A stretch of DNA of 64,000 bases, taken from assembly GCF_003224335.1 (NCBI RefSeq), contig NZ_QKLF01000001.1, positions 806,001 to 870,000 on the forward strand, given 5' to 3'. Source of the DNA: Curtobacterium sp. MCJR17_055 (GTDB taxonomy: Bacteria > Actinomycetota > Actinomycetes > Actinomycetales > Microbacteriaceae). The translations under genes were made by a program, and so were the position numbers. The notes beneath the pieces are model-generated. The model made no database searches. It worked only from the letters and a program-made list of their open reading frames with translations, and was not told where the DNA came from. This document shows positions 36,588-44,763 of the stretch, one piece after another; the first letter of the stretch is position 1, and each line of letters begins with the position of its first letter.

Positions 36588-36605
36588 CCTGAGCTAGGAC
36601 TCAGG
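36588..36605. promoter_or_regulatory. CTGAG-type palindrome upstream of the second secreted protein
   Basis: CCTGAG-CTAGGA-CTCAGG, 72 nt before ATG 36678, next to a CAATAT box (36582-36587). It resembles the palindrome at 34309. Confidence 0.5.
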
Positions 36606-36677
36606 GGGGCCGCATCGTCGCGGGAGCCGGGGTCTGCGTCGCGCCCCGCTCGGGCGCCCGATCCCGGAAATGAGCCC

Positions 36678-37763
36678 ATGCGCCGTCCCGTCCTCGCCAC
36701 CGCCGTCGCGGTGTCCGCCTTGAGCGTCGCCCTCGTCGGCCTGCCGACCGTCGCCAGTGCCGATGCACCCGCCACGTCGACCGCCGCCGCCGCGACCACC
36801 ACGCCCGTCCAGGGCACCCCGACCTCCCGCGCGGAGTGGGTGACACAGGACGACCTGACCACCGTGACGACCGGCGCGTTCCCCGACGGCTGGTTCACCA
36901 CCGGCCCGACCACCTCGGGGGTCGACGGCCTCGCACTCCCGACGGGCACGCTCGTCGCGCACGCCCGGACCGGGTCGGCAGCCACCGACCTGACCGACGT
37001 GTACTCGACCGACGCCGCGGGCCGCCTCGGCCTCGGCCTGCCCACCGCAGACCTGTTCGCCGGCAGCGGCGGAACGCGCTACGCGCTGCTCCTCGACCTC
37101 GCCGGTTCCGCGGACAACACCACGCCCGCGGTCCTCAGCGCGGCCGAGGCCGGCGCCCAGGGCGTCGACGGCACGTGGCGCTCCTCCGTCGACATCGGCA
37201 CCGTCCGTGCGGGGAGCGCAGCCACGCTCGCGACGTTCCAGGAACAGATCGCGGCCACCACCCCGGACGCAACCGTCAACGGCTACGGCGCCTTCGCCCG
37301 GACCGCGCCGGGCACCGTCGTCGGCATCCTCGGCAACGAGACCCGCTCGTACTTCACGCCGGAGCCGACCGCCGTGGTGGGGGTGCCCTCGAACCTGACG
37401 CCGTCGGTCCTCCGGGCGGACGGCCTGCCCGTCGAGGGCACCGGGTTCCTGCCGGGCGAAGAGGTCTCGGTCTTCCTGATCCTGCCGGACGCGGAGATCG
37501 TGCCGGACTCCAACCGCTTCACCGTTGACGCCGACGGCGCCTTCGCCGGTCAGACGACCTTCGTCTCCTCCGCGCCGCCGAGCGAGTACCAGATGGTGTT
37601 CGAGGGGCTGGACTCCGGCATCGTGGTCTTCGCGGAGCTGACCATCCAGGAGGAGCCGACGGCGGGCGTGACGCCGCCGACGCCGACGCCCGCCGTCCTG
37701 CCCGGCACCGGCACCGCACCGGTCGCCACGCCGGTCCCGGGGAACGTCTCCTTCACCGGCTGA
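36678..37763 (+). CDS. Secreted surface protein with conserved C-terminal tail
   Basis: 361 aa. The signal peptide is MRRPVLATAVAVSALSVALV with a cleavage-like ASA at about 28. A mid segment (DLTTVTTGAFPDGW) is followed by SYFTPEPTA and an Ig-like domain (VEGTGFLPGEEVSVFL...DADGAF). It ends LPGTGTAPVATPVPG then NVSFTG. LPGTG has sortase-like spelling, but no hydrophobic helix or basic tail follows. It is paralogous to the gene at 34367, with the last residues nearly identical. Function unknown. Confidence 0.82.
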   Translation: MRRPVLATAVAVSALSVALVGLPTVASADAPATSTAAAATTTPVQGTPTSRAEWVTQDDLTTVTTGAFPDGWFTTGPTTSGVDGLALPTGTLVAHARTGSAATDLTDVYSTDAAGRLGLGLPTADLFAGSGGTRYALLLDLAGSADNTTPAVLSAAEAGAQGVDGTWRSSVDIGTVRAGSAATLATFQEQIAATTPDATVNGYGAFARTAPGTVVGILGNETRSYFTPEPTAVVGVPSNLTPSVLRADGLPVEGTGFLPGEEVSVFLILPDAEIVPDSNRFTVDADGAFAGQTTFVSSAPPSEYQMVFEGLDSGIVVFAELTIQEEPTAGVTPPTPTPAVLPGTGTAPVATPVPGNVSFTG

Positions 37764-37779
37764 CCCTCCGCACACGACC

Positions 37780-37822
37780 GACGCGGGGCGTCCCTCCCAC
37801 CGGGGAGGGGCGCCCCGCGTCG
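37780..37822. terminator. Hairpin terminator of the L,D-transpeptidase locus
   Basis: GACGCGGGGCG and CCCTCC arms pair with GGAGGG and CGCCCCGCGTC around a small loop, 17 nt after the stop. A degenerate GGGAGGCCCG half-copy follows at about 37853. Confidence 0.75.
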
Positions 37823-37891
37823 TCGCGTCGTCGCATCCGTTCCCGGTCACGGACGGGAGGCCCGCAGCACGACCGCGCGGTCCGCACCACC

Positions 37892-38806
37892 TCAGGTGGT
37901 GACGTCCGTCGCTCCGGCGACCAGGGCCTCCAGGACGACGCGGACCGCCGGTCGGACCACTCGGTCCGGCCGCACGAGCGCCTCGATCCGCCGTCCGGCG
38001 CGCACGTCGGCGAGGGTGGCGAGGTGGAACCGTCCGGGTGCGCGCGTCCGTGAGGTGTACCGCGGGACGAGCGCGATGCCGTGTCCGGCCGCGACGAGGT
38101 TCTCGATGACCGGCAGGTGGATCGTGCGGAACGCGACCGACGGCGGTGCGTCCGAGGCCGCGGCCATGGCGGTGAGCACGCGGTCGATCGGGTAGTCCTC
38201 CGGGACGCCGATCCAGGTCTCGCCGAGGACGTCCTCGATCCCCACGCGTTCCCGGCCCGCGAGGGGGTGGTCGAGCGGCAGGGCGACGTCGAGCGGTTCC
38301 CGGAGCAGCGCGACGGTCTCCACCGCGGGACGGTCGGCACGGCGCGCCCCGTCGGGCCGGTGACCGATGACGACGTCGTGGTCGGCGGTGAGCGGGGCGA
38401 ACTCCCCCTCGCTGACGTCGACGTCGGAGAGTTCGAGGGCGATGCCCGGGTGCTCGCGCATCCGCGTCAGGAGCCCGGGCAGCAGCAGTTCCGCGGCCGA
38501 GGGGAACACCGCGAGGTCGACGGTCCCGGTGGCACCGGCGAGGTGTTCGGCCCAGGCGGACTCGACGGTGGCGAGGGCGGTGGCGACGCCGGTGGCCATC
38601 CCGGCCAGGACACGACCGTGCTCGGTGAGCCGCACCCCACGCCCGACGCGCTCCACGAGCGGCACCCCGGCCTGGCGCTGCAGCGTCCGGAGCTGCTGTG
38701 ACACAGCACTCGGTGTCCGGTGCGTGGCGGCGGCGACCGCGGTCACGCTCCCGCGTTCGGCGAGCTCGCGGAGGACCGGCAACAGGGCGATGTCGAACCC
38801 GACCAT
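37892..38806 (-). CDS. LysR family transcriptional regulator
   Basis: 304 aa. The HTH is RGSVTAVAAATHRTPSAVSQQLRTLQRQAG; the co-inducer domain follows (VDLAVFPSAAELLLPGLL, GHGIALVPRY). It is divergent from an EamA exporter and probably controls it. ATG 38806 has TAGGGT (38818-38813) 6 nt upstream and no ribosome site. Confidence 0.9.
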   Translation of the reverse strand: MVGFDIALLPVLRELAERGSVTAVAAATHRTPSAVSQQLRTLQRQAGVPLVERVGRGVRLTEHGRVLAGMATGVATALATVESAWAEHLAGATGTVDLAVFPSAAELLLPGLLTRMREHPGIALELSDVDVSEGEFAPLTADHDVVIGHRPDGARRADRPAVETVALLREPLDVALPLDHPLAGRERVGIEDVLGETWIGVPEDYPIDRVLTAMAAASDAPPSVAFRTIHLPVIENLVAAGHGIALVPRYTSRTRAPGRFHLATLADVRAGRRIEALVRPDRVVRPAVRVVLEALVAGATDVTT

Positions 38807-38812
38807 GCAGGG

Positions 38813-38854
38813 ACCCTACAACGATCCTGTCGGAACGTACGCTGGTGCTACTGA
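38813..38854. promoter_or_regulatory. Divergent leaderless promoters, LysR/EamA
   Basis: -10 boxes TAGGGT (38818-38813, minus) and TACTGA (38849-38854, plus) sit 6 and 5 nt from the respective start codons. The two starts are only 53 nt apart, so a bound LysR would touch both. Confidence 0.55.
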
Positions 38855-38859
38855 TTCAG

Positions 38860-39918
38860 GTGCGGGACGATCATCCGGTGCTGTTCCGCGATCGCATCCT
38901 CGCCCTCGTCGTCGCCGTCGCCTGGGGTCTGAACTTCCCGGCGACCGCGATCGCCCTCGAGCACTTCCCGCCGTTCCTGCTCGCCGCGGTGCGCTTCACA
39001 CTGCTCGCCGTGCCGACCCTGCTCTTCGTGCCGCGGCCGCAGGTGCCGTTCCGGTGGATCCTCCTCGTCGGCTCCACGCTCGGCGTCGTGCAGTTCGCGT
39101 TCCTCTACCTGGGCATGTCGGCCGGGATGCCCTCGGGGCTGGCGTCGCTCGTCATCCAGGCCGCGGCGCCCTTCACCGTCGTGCTCGCCGGGGTCCTGCT
39201 CCGCGAACGCCTGACCACCCGGCAGGTCGTCGGCGTGAGCATCGCCGTCGCCGCGCTCGGCGTCATCGCGGTGCACCGGGCGCAGACGGCCGCGTTGCTC
39301 CCCGTCGTCCTCGTGCTCCTGGGGGCGATCGGGTGGGCGACGGGCAACGTGGCGACGCGCCGGACGGGACCGGTGAACCCGCTGCACCTGACGCTCTGGT
39401 GGGCGGTCGTCCCGCCGATCCCGATGGCCGTGCTGTCGTTCGTGGTCGAGGGCCCGGAACGGATCGGGCAGGCACTGGGCACCGCGTTCACGCTCGAGGC
39501 GCTGCCGGCCGACCTCGGCGTCCTGTACATCGTCGTCGCGGCGAGCCTGGTGGGCTACGGCATCTGGTCGCGGTTGATGGGGAAGTACCCGTCGAGCACG
39601 GTCGCGCCGTTCTCGATGCTCGTGCCCGTCGTGGGGGTGCTCGCGTCCTGGGCGGCCTTCGGCGAGGTGCCCGATGCGGTCGAGGCCGTGGCCGGGGCGG
39701 TCGTGGTCGCGGCGGTGCTGTGGTCCTCGCGCCCGCCGCGGACCGGCCTGGCCATCGGGACGCCGCCGGGTGCTCGGGACGCCGCGGGGCCCGGCGGCGT
39801 CCCGAGGGCGTCGGGGCGTCCTGCGCAGACGGGGGCGTCCCGGCCCGACTCCGGCTCCGGGCCCGGCTCCGGGCCCGCCGCCCCGGTCAGCCCCGGTGCT
39901 GGCGTCGCTCCGCGATGA
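38860..39918 (+). CDS. EamA family transporter (DMT superfamily)
   Basis: 352 aa with ten helices in two EamA repeats: LALVVAVAWGLNFPATAIALEHFPPFLLAAVRF, then GAIGWATGNVATRR and a second-repeat SASLVGYGIWSRLMGKYPSS-like segment. Likely an amino acid or metabolite exporter. The last about 60 residues are a Gly/Pro/Ser-rich tail overlapping the convergent gene by 32 nt. Start is GTG 38860 (TACTGA box) or GTG 38878. Confidence 0.88.
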   Translation: MRDDHPVLFRDRILALVVAVAWGLNFPATAIALEHFPPFLLAAVRFTLLAVPTLLFVPRPQVPFRWILLVGSTLGVVQFAFLYLGMSAGMPSGLASLVIQAAAPFTVVLAGVLLRERLTTRQVVGVSIAVAALGVIAVHRAQTAALLPVVLVLLGAIGWATGNVATRRTGPVNPLHLTLWWAVVPPIPMAVLSFVVEGPERIGQALGTAFTLEALPADLGVLYIVVAASLVGYGIWSRLMGKYPSSTVAPFSMLVPVVGVLASWAAFGEVPDAVEAVAGAVVVAAVLWSSRPPRTGLAIGTPPGARDAAGPGGVPRASGRPAQTGASRPDSGSGPGSGPAAPVSPGAGVAPR

Positions 39919-40864
39919 TCCCGGCGAGCGCGCCGCGGAGGTGCGGGTACCGGAACTCGTAGCCGGCCTGCACGAGCCGGGTCGGCACCACCCACCGGCT
40001 CTTGAGCACGAGTTCGGTCTCGGTGCGGATCGCGAACGCCCCGAGCTCGAGCATCCACCGCCACGTCGGCAGCCCGAAGCGGCGCCCGACGGCGTCCCGG
40101 ATCGTCGCCATCACCGTGCGGTTGTCGGACGGGTTCGGGCTCGTCACGTTGACCGGGCCGTCGAGGTCCTCGTGGTCGCGGACGAACCGGATCGCGCCGA
40201 GGACGTCCTCGATGTGCACCCAGCTGAACCGCTGCCGACCGTGGGTGTGCCGGTCGTGGTGGTACGTCCCCGCGGCCAGGCGCGCCCTGGTGGGGAACCA
40301 CGGTCCGTCGTACTGGGGTCCGCCCAGGCCGGCCTGCGCGAGGCGGAGCAGGGGGACGAGGGCGCTGCCGTCGCCGAACACGATCGCCATCCGGAGCGCC
40401 ACGCGGCGGGTGCTCGGCAGGTCGGCGCGGGACAGGGCGTCCTCCCACGCGCGAGCGACACCGACCGAGAAGCCCTCGCCGAGCTCCCCGGTCTCCTCGT
40501 CCTGCGGGCGGTCGTCGGCGTGCCGGTAGATGGTCGCGGTGGACGCGTTCACCCACAGCGGCGGCGGGTGCTCGGCGGTCCGGATGGCCTCGGCCAGTTC
40601 GAGCGTCGTGTCGACCCGGGAGCGCAGGATCTCCGCGCGGTTGCGGCGCCCGTACCGGCAGTCGACGCTCTTGCCCGCCATGTTCACCACGAGGTCGGCG
40701 CCGTCGACGAGCTCGCGGATCCGCAGGGTGTTCCCCCAGACGGCGTCGCCGGTGCGACCGACCGTGACGACCTCGTAGCCCTCGTCGCGGAACGCGTCCT
40801 GCAGGTACCGGCCGACGAACCCGCTCGCCCCCGCCACCACCACGCGTCGCTGCTGACCGCTCAT
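39887..40864 (-). CDS. TIGR01777 family NAD-dependent epimerase
   Basis: 325 aa extended SDR: VVVAGASGFVGRYLQDAFRDEGYEV (Rossmann GxxGFxG), DLVVNMAGKSVDCRYGRRNR, WVNASTATIY (active Tyr) and a C-terminal DUF1731-like part (GLPTWRWMLELGAFAIRTETELVLKSRWV). AGGAGG precedes ATG 40864. Its stop lies inside the 3' end of the EamA gene. The DUF4166 gene is 19 nt upstream on the same strand, a known pairing. Confidence 0.9.
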   Translation of the reverse strand: MSGQQRRVVVAGASGFVGRYLQDAFRDEGYEVVTVGRTGDAVWGNTLRIRELVDGADLVVNMAGKSVDCRYGRRNRAEILRSRVDTTLELAEAIRTAEHPPPLWVNASTATIYRHADDRPQDEETGELGEGFSVGVARAWEDALSRADLPSTRRVALRMAIVFGDGSALVPLLRLAQAGLGGPQYDGPWFPTRARLAAGTYHHDRHTHGRQRFSWVHIEDVLGAIRFVRDHEDLDGPVNVTSPNPSDNRTVMATIRDAVGRRFGLPTWRWMLELGAFAIRTETELVLKSRWVVPTRLVQAGYEFRYPHLRGALAGIIAERRQHRG

Positions 40865-40883
40865 GCTGTCCTCCTGATCCCGG

Positions 40884-41618
40884 TCACTCGTCGCGTACGA
40901 CGGCGTACCGGAACGCCCCCTCGTACCGGTACAGCGTGCCGAGCACCGGTGCGGAGAGCACCAGGGACACGCGCTGCACGTCGGCTTCGTCATCGAATCG
41001 TTCCGTGAGCTCGACCCGCGGTGCGACGACGGCCGGGAGGCTCCACGCGCGTCCCAGCGCGCGCACCGACACGCGCGTGGAGACCAGGCGGAGGGCCCCG
41101 GCGTCGGGTCCGGTCGCCGGGACCTCCACCGTGAGCACCGCGCTCACCCGCCCGCGGGTGCCGAGGTGGTCGACGAGCCCCTCCGGCTCGGCGGTGATCG
41201 CGTCGACCATCGTCCGGTCCCCGGAGGCGAAGTGGAAGGTGCGGTGCGCACGCACCGCGGGACGCGCCTCCCGGCCGTCGGCCTGACCGCGATCGACGCG
41301 GGAGCTGCCGGACCGGTGGGCGTCGCGGCGGCCGGAGCCGGGTTCCTCGTCCGGCGCCGGGCCCCGGCCGACGCGGACCGGGCGGTTCTCGACGGTGAAG
41401 GGCACGTCGTGCTCCCAGACCGGGAACATCACCGCGTCCCGCGCGAAGACGGCGAGCACGGGCCACACCCAGCGGCGGGGCGTGCCGACGACGCTGAACG
41501 TGCCTGACCCGCGCCCGACGTACCCGGACGGGATCCGGCCGAAGTACGTGCGGAGACGCGGATGGAGCCGCGCGAGGACGTCGGCCGGCGCGCTCAGCTC
41601 GTACGGCGATCCGCTCAC
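40884..41618 (-). CDS. DUF4166 domain protein
   Basis: 244 aa: LARLHPRLRTYFGRIPSGYVGRG at the N-terminus, PVWEHDVPFTVENRP, HRTFHFASGDRTMVDAI and the C-terminal LYRYEGAFRYAVVRDE, all typical of DUF4166, which is often fused or adjacent to TIGR01777 epimerases. A charged insert at about 95-125 (HRSGSSRVDRGQADGREARP) looks unstructured. GTG 41618 is the first codon after a CAGGAT box and is divergent from a CDF transporter. No function known. Confidence 0.82.
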   Translation of the reverse strand: MSGSPYELSAPADVLARLHPRLRTYFGRIPSGYVGRGSGTFSVVGTPRRWVWPVLAVFARDAVMFPVWEHDVPFTVENRPVRVGRGPAPDEEPGSGRRDAHRSGSSRVDRGQADGREARPAVRAHRTFHFASGDRTMVDAITAEPEGLVDHLGTRGRVSAVLTVEVPATGPDAGALRLVSTRVSVRALGRAWSLPAVVAPRVELTERFDDEADVQRVSLVLSAPVLGTLYRYEGAFRYAVVRDE

Positions 41619-41653
41619 GCTCCCGATCCTGGCACGCCGTCGGACGGGGCTCC

Positions 41654-41659
41654 TACGAT
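41654..41659 (+). promoter_or_regulatory. -10 box of the CDF gene
   Basis: TACGAT ends 7 nt before ATG 41667. No ribosome site is present, so the mRNA is probably leaderless. Confidence 0.55.
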
Positions 41660-41666
41660 GGCGGTC

Positions 41667-42581
41667 ATGGGACACGACCACGGCCACACGCACGGACCCG
41701 CGTCCGAGCGTGCGCTGTTGATCGCGTTCTGCATCTCCGCCGGGATCCTGCTCGCCGAGGTCGTCGGCGCGGTCGTCACCGGCTCCCTCGCCCTGCTCGT
41801 CGACGCCGGGCACATGGTCGTCGACACCGGCGGACTGGGCATCGGCCTCGTCGCCACACGTCTGGCACGCCGGATCCCGACGGCCCGGCGCACGTGGGGG
41901 TACCAGCGGGCGGAGGTCCTCGGCGCGACCGCGCAGGCCGCGGTCCTGCTCGCGGTCGGCGTCTACGTGGTGATCTCCGCGGTGCAGCGGTTGATCGTGC
42001 CCGAGGAGATCGAGGCGGGGCCGCTGCTCGTCTTCGGGGTCGTCGGACTCGTCGGCAACCTCATCGCGTTCGCGGTGCTCGTGCGGGCGTCCGGCGAGGG
42101 CTTCACCTCGCGGGCGGCACGGCTCGAGGTCCTGAACGACACCCTCGGGTCCGTCGCCGTGATCCTGGCCGCGGTCGTGCTGTTCCTGACCGGCTGGCAA
42201 CGAGCCGACTCGGTCGCGGCACTGCTCATCGGAGCGCTCATCCTGCCCCGGGCCGTGAAGCTCCTGCGCGAGACCGCCGACGTCCTGCTCGAGGCCACCC
42301 CGCGCGGACTCGACCTGGACGCGGTGCGCGGGCACATCCTCGAGCTCGACCACGTCATCGCCGTGCACGACCTGCACGCCACGCTCGTGTCGACCGGCGT
42401 CCCGAACCTCACCGCACACGTCGTGGTGGACGACCACTGCTTCACGACGGCGCACGCCCCCGCGATCCTCGACGAACTGCAGCAGTGCGTGGCGGAGCAC
42501 TTCGACGTGCCGGTCGAGCACTCGACCTTCCAGCTCGAGCCGGCGTCACACCAGCGGCACGAGCACGAGGTGCACGCCTGA
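41667..42581 (+). CDS. Cation diffusion facilitator (zinc exporter)
   Basis: 304 aa, six helices. A His-rich start (MGHDHGHTHG) is followed by SLALLVDAGHMVVDTGGLG (HxxxD metal site in TM2), LEVLNDTLGSVAVILAAVVL (the TM5 NDxxxS form of the same site), a cytoplasmic domain and a His-rich C-terminus (SHQRHEHEVHA). Exports Zn2+ or similar. ATG 41658 is an alternative start 9 nt upstream. Confidence 0.93.
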   Translation: MGHDHGHTHGPASERALLIAFCISAGILLAEVVGAVVTGSLALLVDAGHMVVDTGGLGIGLVATRLARRIPTARRTWGYQRAEVLGATAQAAVLLAVGVYVVISAVQRLIVPEEIEAGPLLVFGVVGLVGNLIAFAVLVRASGEGFTSRAARLEVLNDTLGSVAVILAAVVLFLTGWQRADSVAALLIGALILPRAVKLLRETADVLLEATPRGLDLDAVRGHILELDHVIAVHDLHATLVSTGVPNLTAHVVVDDHCFTTAHAPAILDELQQCVAEHFDVPVEHSTFQLEPASHQRHEHEVHA

Positions 42582-42605
42582 TCCTCCCCCTGGTGCCCCC
42601 GGGCG

Positions 42606-43238
42606 TCAGCAGTCGGACTCGTCCGTCGGGTAGGCCGTGATGACCCGCTCGGTCGTCGCGGACACGATCACCTTGACGAAGCCGTCCGGGCTCGGCGCGC
42701 TGCCGTCGTCGAACCGCACGGGCGCGGCGTAGCAGACCTTGCCGTCGCCGGCGTCGACCGGCAGGCCCTTCTGCGGGTTCGTCACCGCGGTCCGCACGGC
42801 GGTGAGCATGGCGTCGTCCCAGTCGCGCGCGTCGGTGTGCCCGCGGAGGACGTCCTGCCAGTCGGCGGTGTGCCGGACCCGGATGTGTTCGTACCCCTGC
42901 GCGGCGTTCCCGCACTGCATGACGACGGTGCCGAGGGCGGCGGTGTCGTACGACGCGACCTCTGCACGGGTGTCGGTGCCGCAGCGGTCGAGCACCGCGG
43001 TGCCCGGCAGGTCGGGTCCCGTCCGGGCGATGACCGCCACGCCGCCCGCGTCGCCCTCGCCGCCCGGCGTCGACTGCGGCTCGTCGGCGGTCGTGGACGC
43101 GGTGGCCGACGGTGCGGCGGTGAGGACGGCGTCGTCACCCTCCCGCGCGTTCGTCAGGGCGAAGCCGCCGACCACGAGGACGGCGGCGACCGCCGCGGCG
43201 ATGCCGGTCAGCGTGGAACGCGGGCGCTTCTGGGCCAT
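42606..43238 (-). CDS. Secreted hypothetical protein
   Basis: 210 aa. The N-terminal helix TLTGIAAAVAAVLVVGGFAL is a signal or anchor; a Ser/Thr-rich spacer follows, then a compact domain with Cys pairs (VLDRCGTDTRAEVASYD, VMQCGNAAQGYEHIRVRHTADW, KVCYAAPVRF, ending DESDC). I do not recognise the family. ATG 43238 has CATACT (43250-43245) 6 nt upstream. Confidence 0.78.
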   Translation of the reverse strand: MAQKRPRSTLTGIAAAVAAVLVVGGFALTNAREGDDAVLTAAPSATASTTADEPQSTPGGEGDAGGVAVIARTGPDLPGTAVLDRCGTDTRAEVASYDTAALGTVVMQCGNAAQGYEHIRVRHTADWQDVLRGHTDARDWDDAMLTAVRTAVTNPQKGLPVDAGDGKVCYAAPVRFDDGSAPSPDGFVKVIVSATTERVITAYPTDESDC

Positions 43239-43298
43239 CGGGCCAGTATGGGGTGCGGCCCTCCCGGTCGGACCGGCGGGGCTGCTGCACCGCGGCGC

Positions 43299-43341
43299 GG
43301 TCGTCACGGTCGTCACGGTCGTCACGGTCGTCACGGTCGTC
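43299..43341. repeat. GGTCGTCAC tandem repeat, 4.8 copies
   Basis: Four perfect 9-bp units plus a 7-bp partial, between the secreted protein start and the MFS stop. Confidence 0.95.
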
Positions 43342-43422
43342 GGGACGCCGCGCGACCCCGCCCGACCCGGGCGACGCCGACGTGGCGAGCGGCGCAGGAC
43401 CGGGGGCGGCGTCTCGCGGCGG

Positions 43423-44682
43423 TCAGGCGCGCGCGGCCAGCCGTCCGCCCGCGACGATCGCGAGCACGGAGACGAGCACCACGTACCCGATGAGGACCGG
43501 CAGGGTGGGCAGGACGAGCAGTGCGGCGCCGACCGCGACGACCGGGATCGTGAGCCCGGCGTAGGCGATGAGGAACGTCGCGGCGAGGACGCCGCCGCGC
43601 TCCTCGGGGCCGACGAGGGCTCCGGCGCTGCCGATCGAGGCACGGAACAGCAGACCCACACCGGCACCGGCGACGACCCCGCCACCGATGAACCCGGCGA
43701 CCTGCAGCACCACCGCCGAGACCGCGAGGACCGCGAGACCGCCGACGAGCAGGCCGACACCGAGGCGGATCTGCCTGCGCTGCGGGAGCGCGGCGAACAC
43801 GATCTGCGACAGGGCACTCGCGGCGAAGACCCCGAAGGTCGTGGCGCCGGCGGCCAACCGGTCGGTGACGTGGAACGTCGTCCCGAGGAACGTCGGCGCG
43901 ACGGAGGTGAACAGCCCCTGCACCGCGAGGGCGGCGAAGGCCCCGGTGCCGGCGGCCCAGAACGCGGCGCTCTGGCCCTCCGGAGCCTGCAGGCGCTGCG
44001 GGTGGTACGGCACGGGCTCGGCCGGACGGTCGACGGTCTCCGGGACGGCCAGCACGACGACGAACGCGACCGCCAGGGCGACGACGAACACGACGTAGGG
44101 CACCATGAGCGGCTGACCGACGAACTCCGCGAGGGCACCACCGACGAGGGCGCCCAGCGACAGGCCGCCGAGGTTGACGACGCCCGCGGCGACGCTGGCG
44201 CCCTTCGCCGAGGACTCGTCGCCGGTGGCCCGCACCTTGAGCTCCCCGAGGTGTGCGGTCGCCGTCGCGGTCAACGTGCCGACACCCAGTCCGGTGACGA
44301 GTCGCGCCACGATCAGACCGGTGACGTCGTTCCAGAGGAGGAACAGCACCGCGGCGACGAGCTCCAGCGCCACGGACACGAGGATGAGCGGACGACGCCC
44401 GTGCACGTCGCTGAGGTGTCCGGCGAGCCAGAGGGAGCCGACGACGCCCAGACCGTACGCGGCGAAGACGACGGTCGTCGTGAACGTCGGGAAGCCGTCG
44501 CGCGCCTGGTAGATGACGTAGAGCGGCGCGGGGACGGTCGCGAAGGCCATCACCGAGGTGAACGCGAAGGCGACGGCCCAGAAGCCGAAGCCGTGCCGAC
44601 GGCGGGTGTGCGCACGCCGACCACGGGGAGCCGGAGCGGTGGCCTGGGCGCCGGTCGCCGGCGTTTCGATGACGGTTGACAT
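43423..44682 (-). CDS. MFS transporter
   Basis: 419 aa, 12 helices. The cytoplasmic loop 2-3 motif is LAGHLSDVHGRRPLILVS. A 30-residue basic N-terminus precedes helix 1. Resembles drug or arabinose-type exporters; substrate unknown. ATG 44682 has GACGAT 6 nt upstream and no ribosome site. It is divergent from the LysR gene that likely controls it. Confidence 0.9.
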   Translation of the reverse strand: MSTVIETPATGAQATAPAPRGRRAHTRRRHGFGFWAVAFAFTSVMAFATVPAPLYVIYQARDGFPTFTTTVVFAAYGLGVVGSLWLAGHLSDVHGRRPLILVSVALELVAAVLFLLWNDVTGLIVARLVTGLGVGTLTATATAHLGELKVRATGDESSAKGASVAAGVVNLGGLSLGALVGGALAEFVGQPLMVPYVVFVVALAVAFVVVLAVPETVDRPAEPVPYHPQRLQAPEGQSAAFWAAGTGAFAALAVQGLFTSVAPTFLGTTFHVTDRLAAGATTFGVFAASALSQIVFAALPQRRQIRLGVGLLVGGLAVLAVSAVVLQVAGFIGGGVVAGAGVGLLFRASIGSAGALVGPEERGGVLAATFLIAYAGLTIPVVAVGAALLVLPTLPVLIGYVVLVSVLAIVAGGRLAARA

Positions 44683-44688
44683 GCCCCG

Positions 44689-44757
44689 ATCGTCCCGCCG
44701 GTGGACCATCGGGTCAAACGCAGCTCCTTGATGGCCGGCATCGATCTCGTCGATGAT
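44689..44757. promoter_or_regulatory. Divergent leaderless promoters, MFS/LysR
   Basis: Minus strand GACGAT (44694-44689) lies 6 nt before the MFS ATG. Plus strand TTGATG (44728-44733), 18 nt, then GATGAT (44752-44757) lies 6 nt before the LysR ATG. An inverted repeat CATCGA-TCTCG-TCGATG (44739-44755) overlaps the latter -10 box. Confidence 0.55.
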
Positions 44758-44763
44758 GTCCGG

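Noticed and set aside
37680..37763. LPGTG as a canonical sortase signal in the second secreted protein
   Set aside because: No hydrophobic helix and no basic tail follow; the protein ends about 17 residues later with a polar, conserved tail.
43299..43341. Regular short repeats resembling a CRISPR array
   Set aside because: The 9-bp units are directly contiguous without spacers, far shorter than CRISPR repeats, and no cas gene is near.
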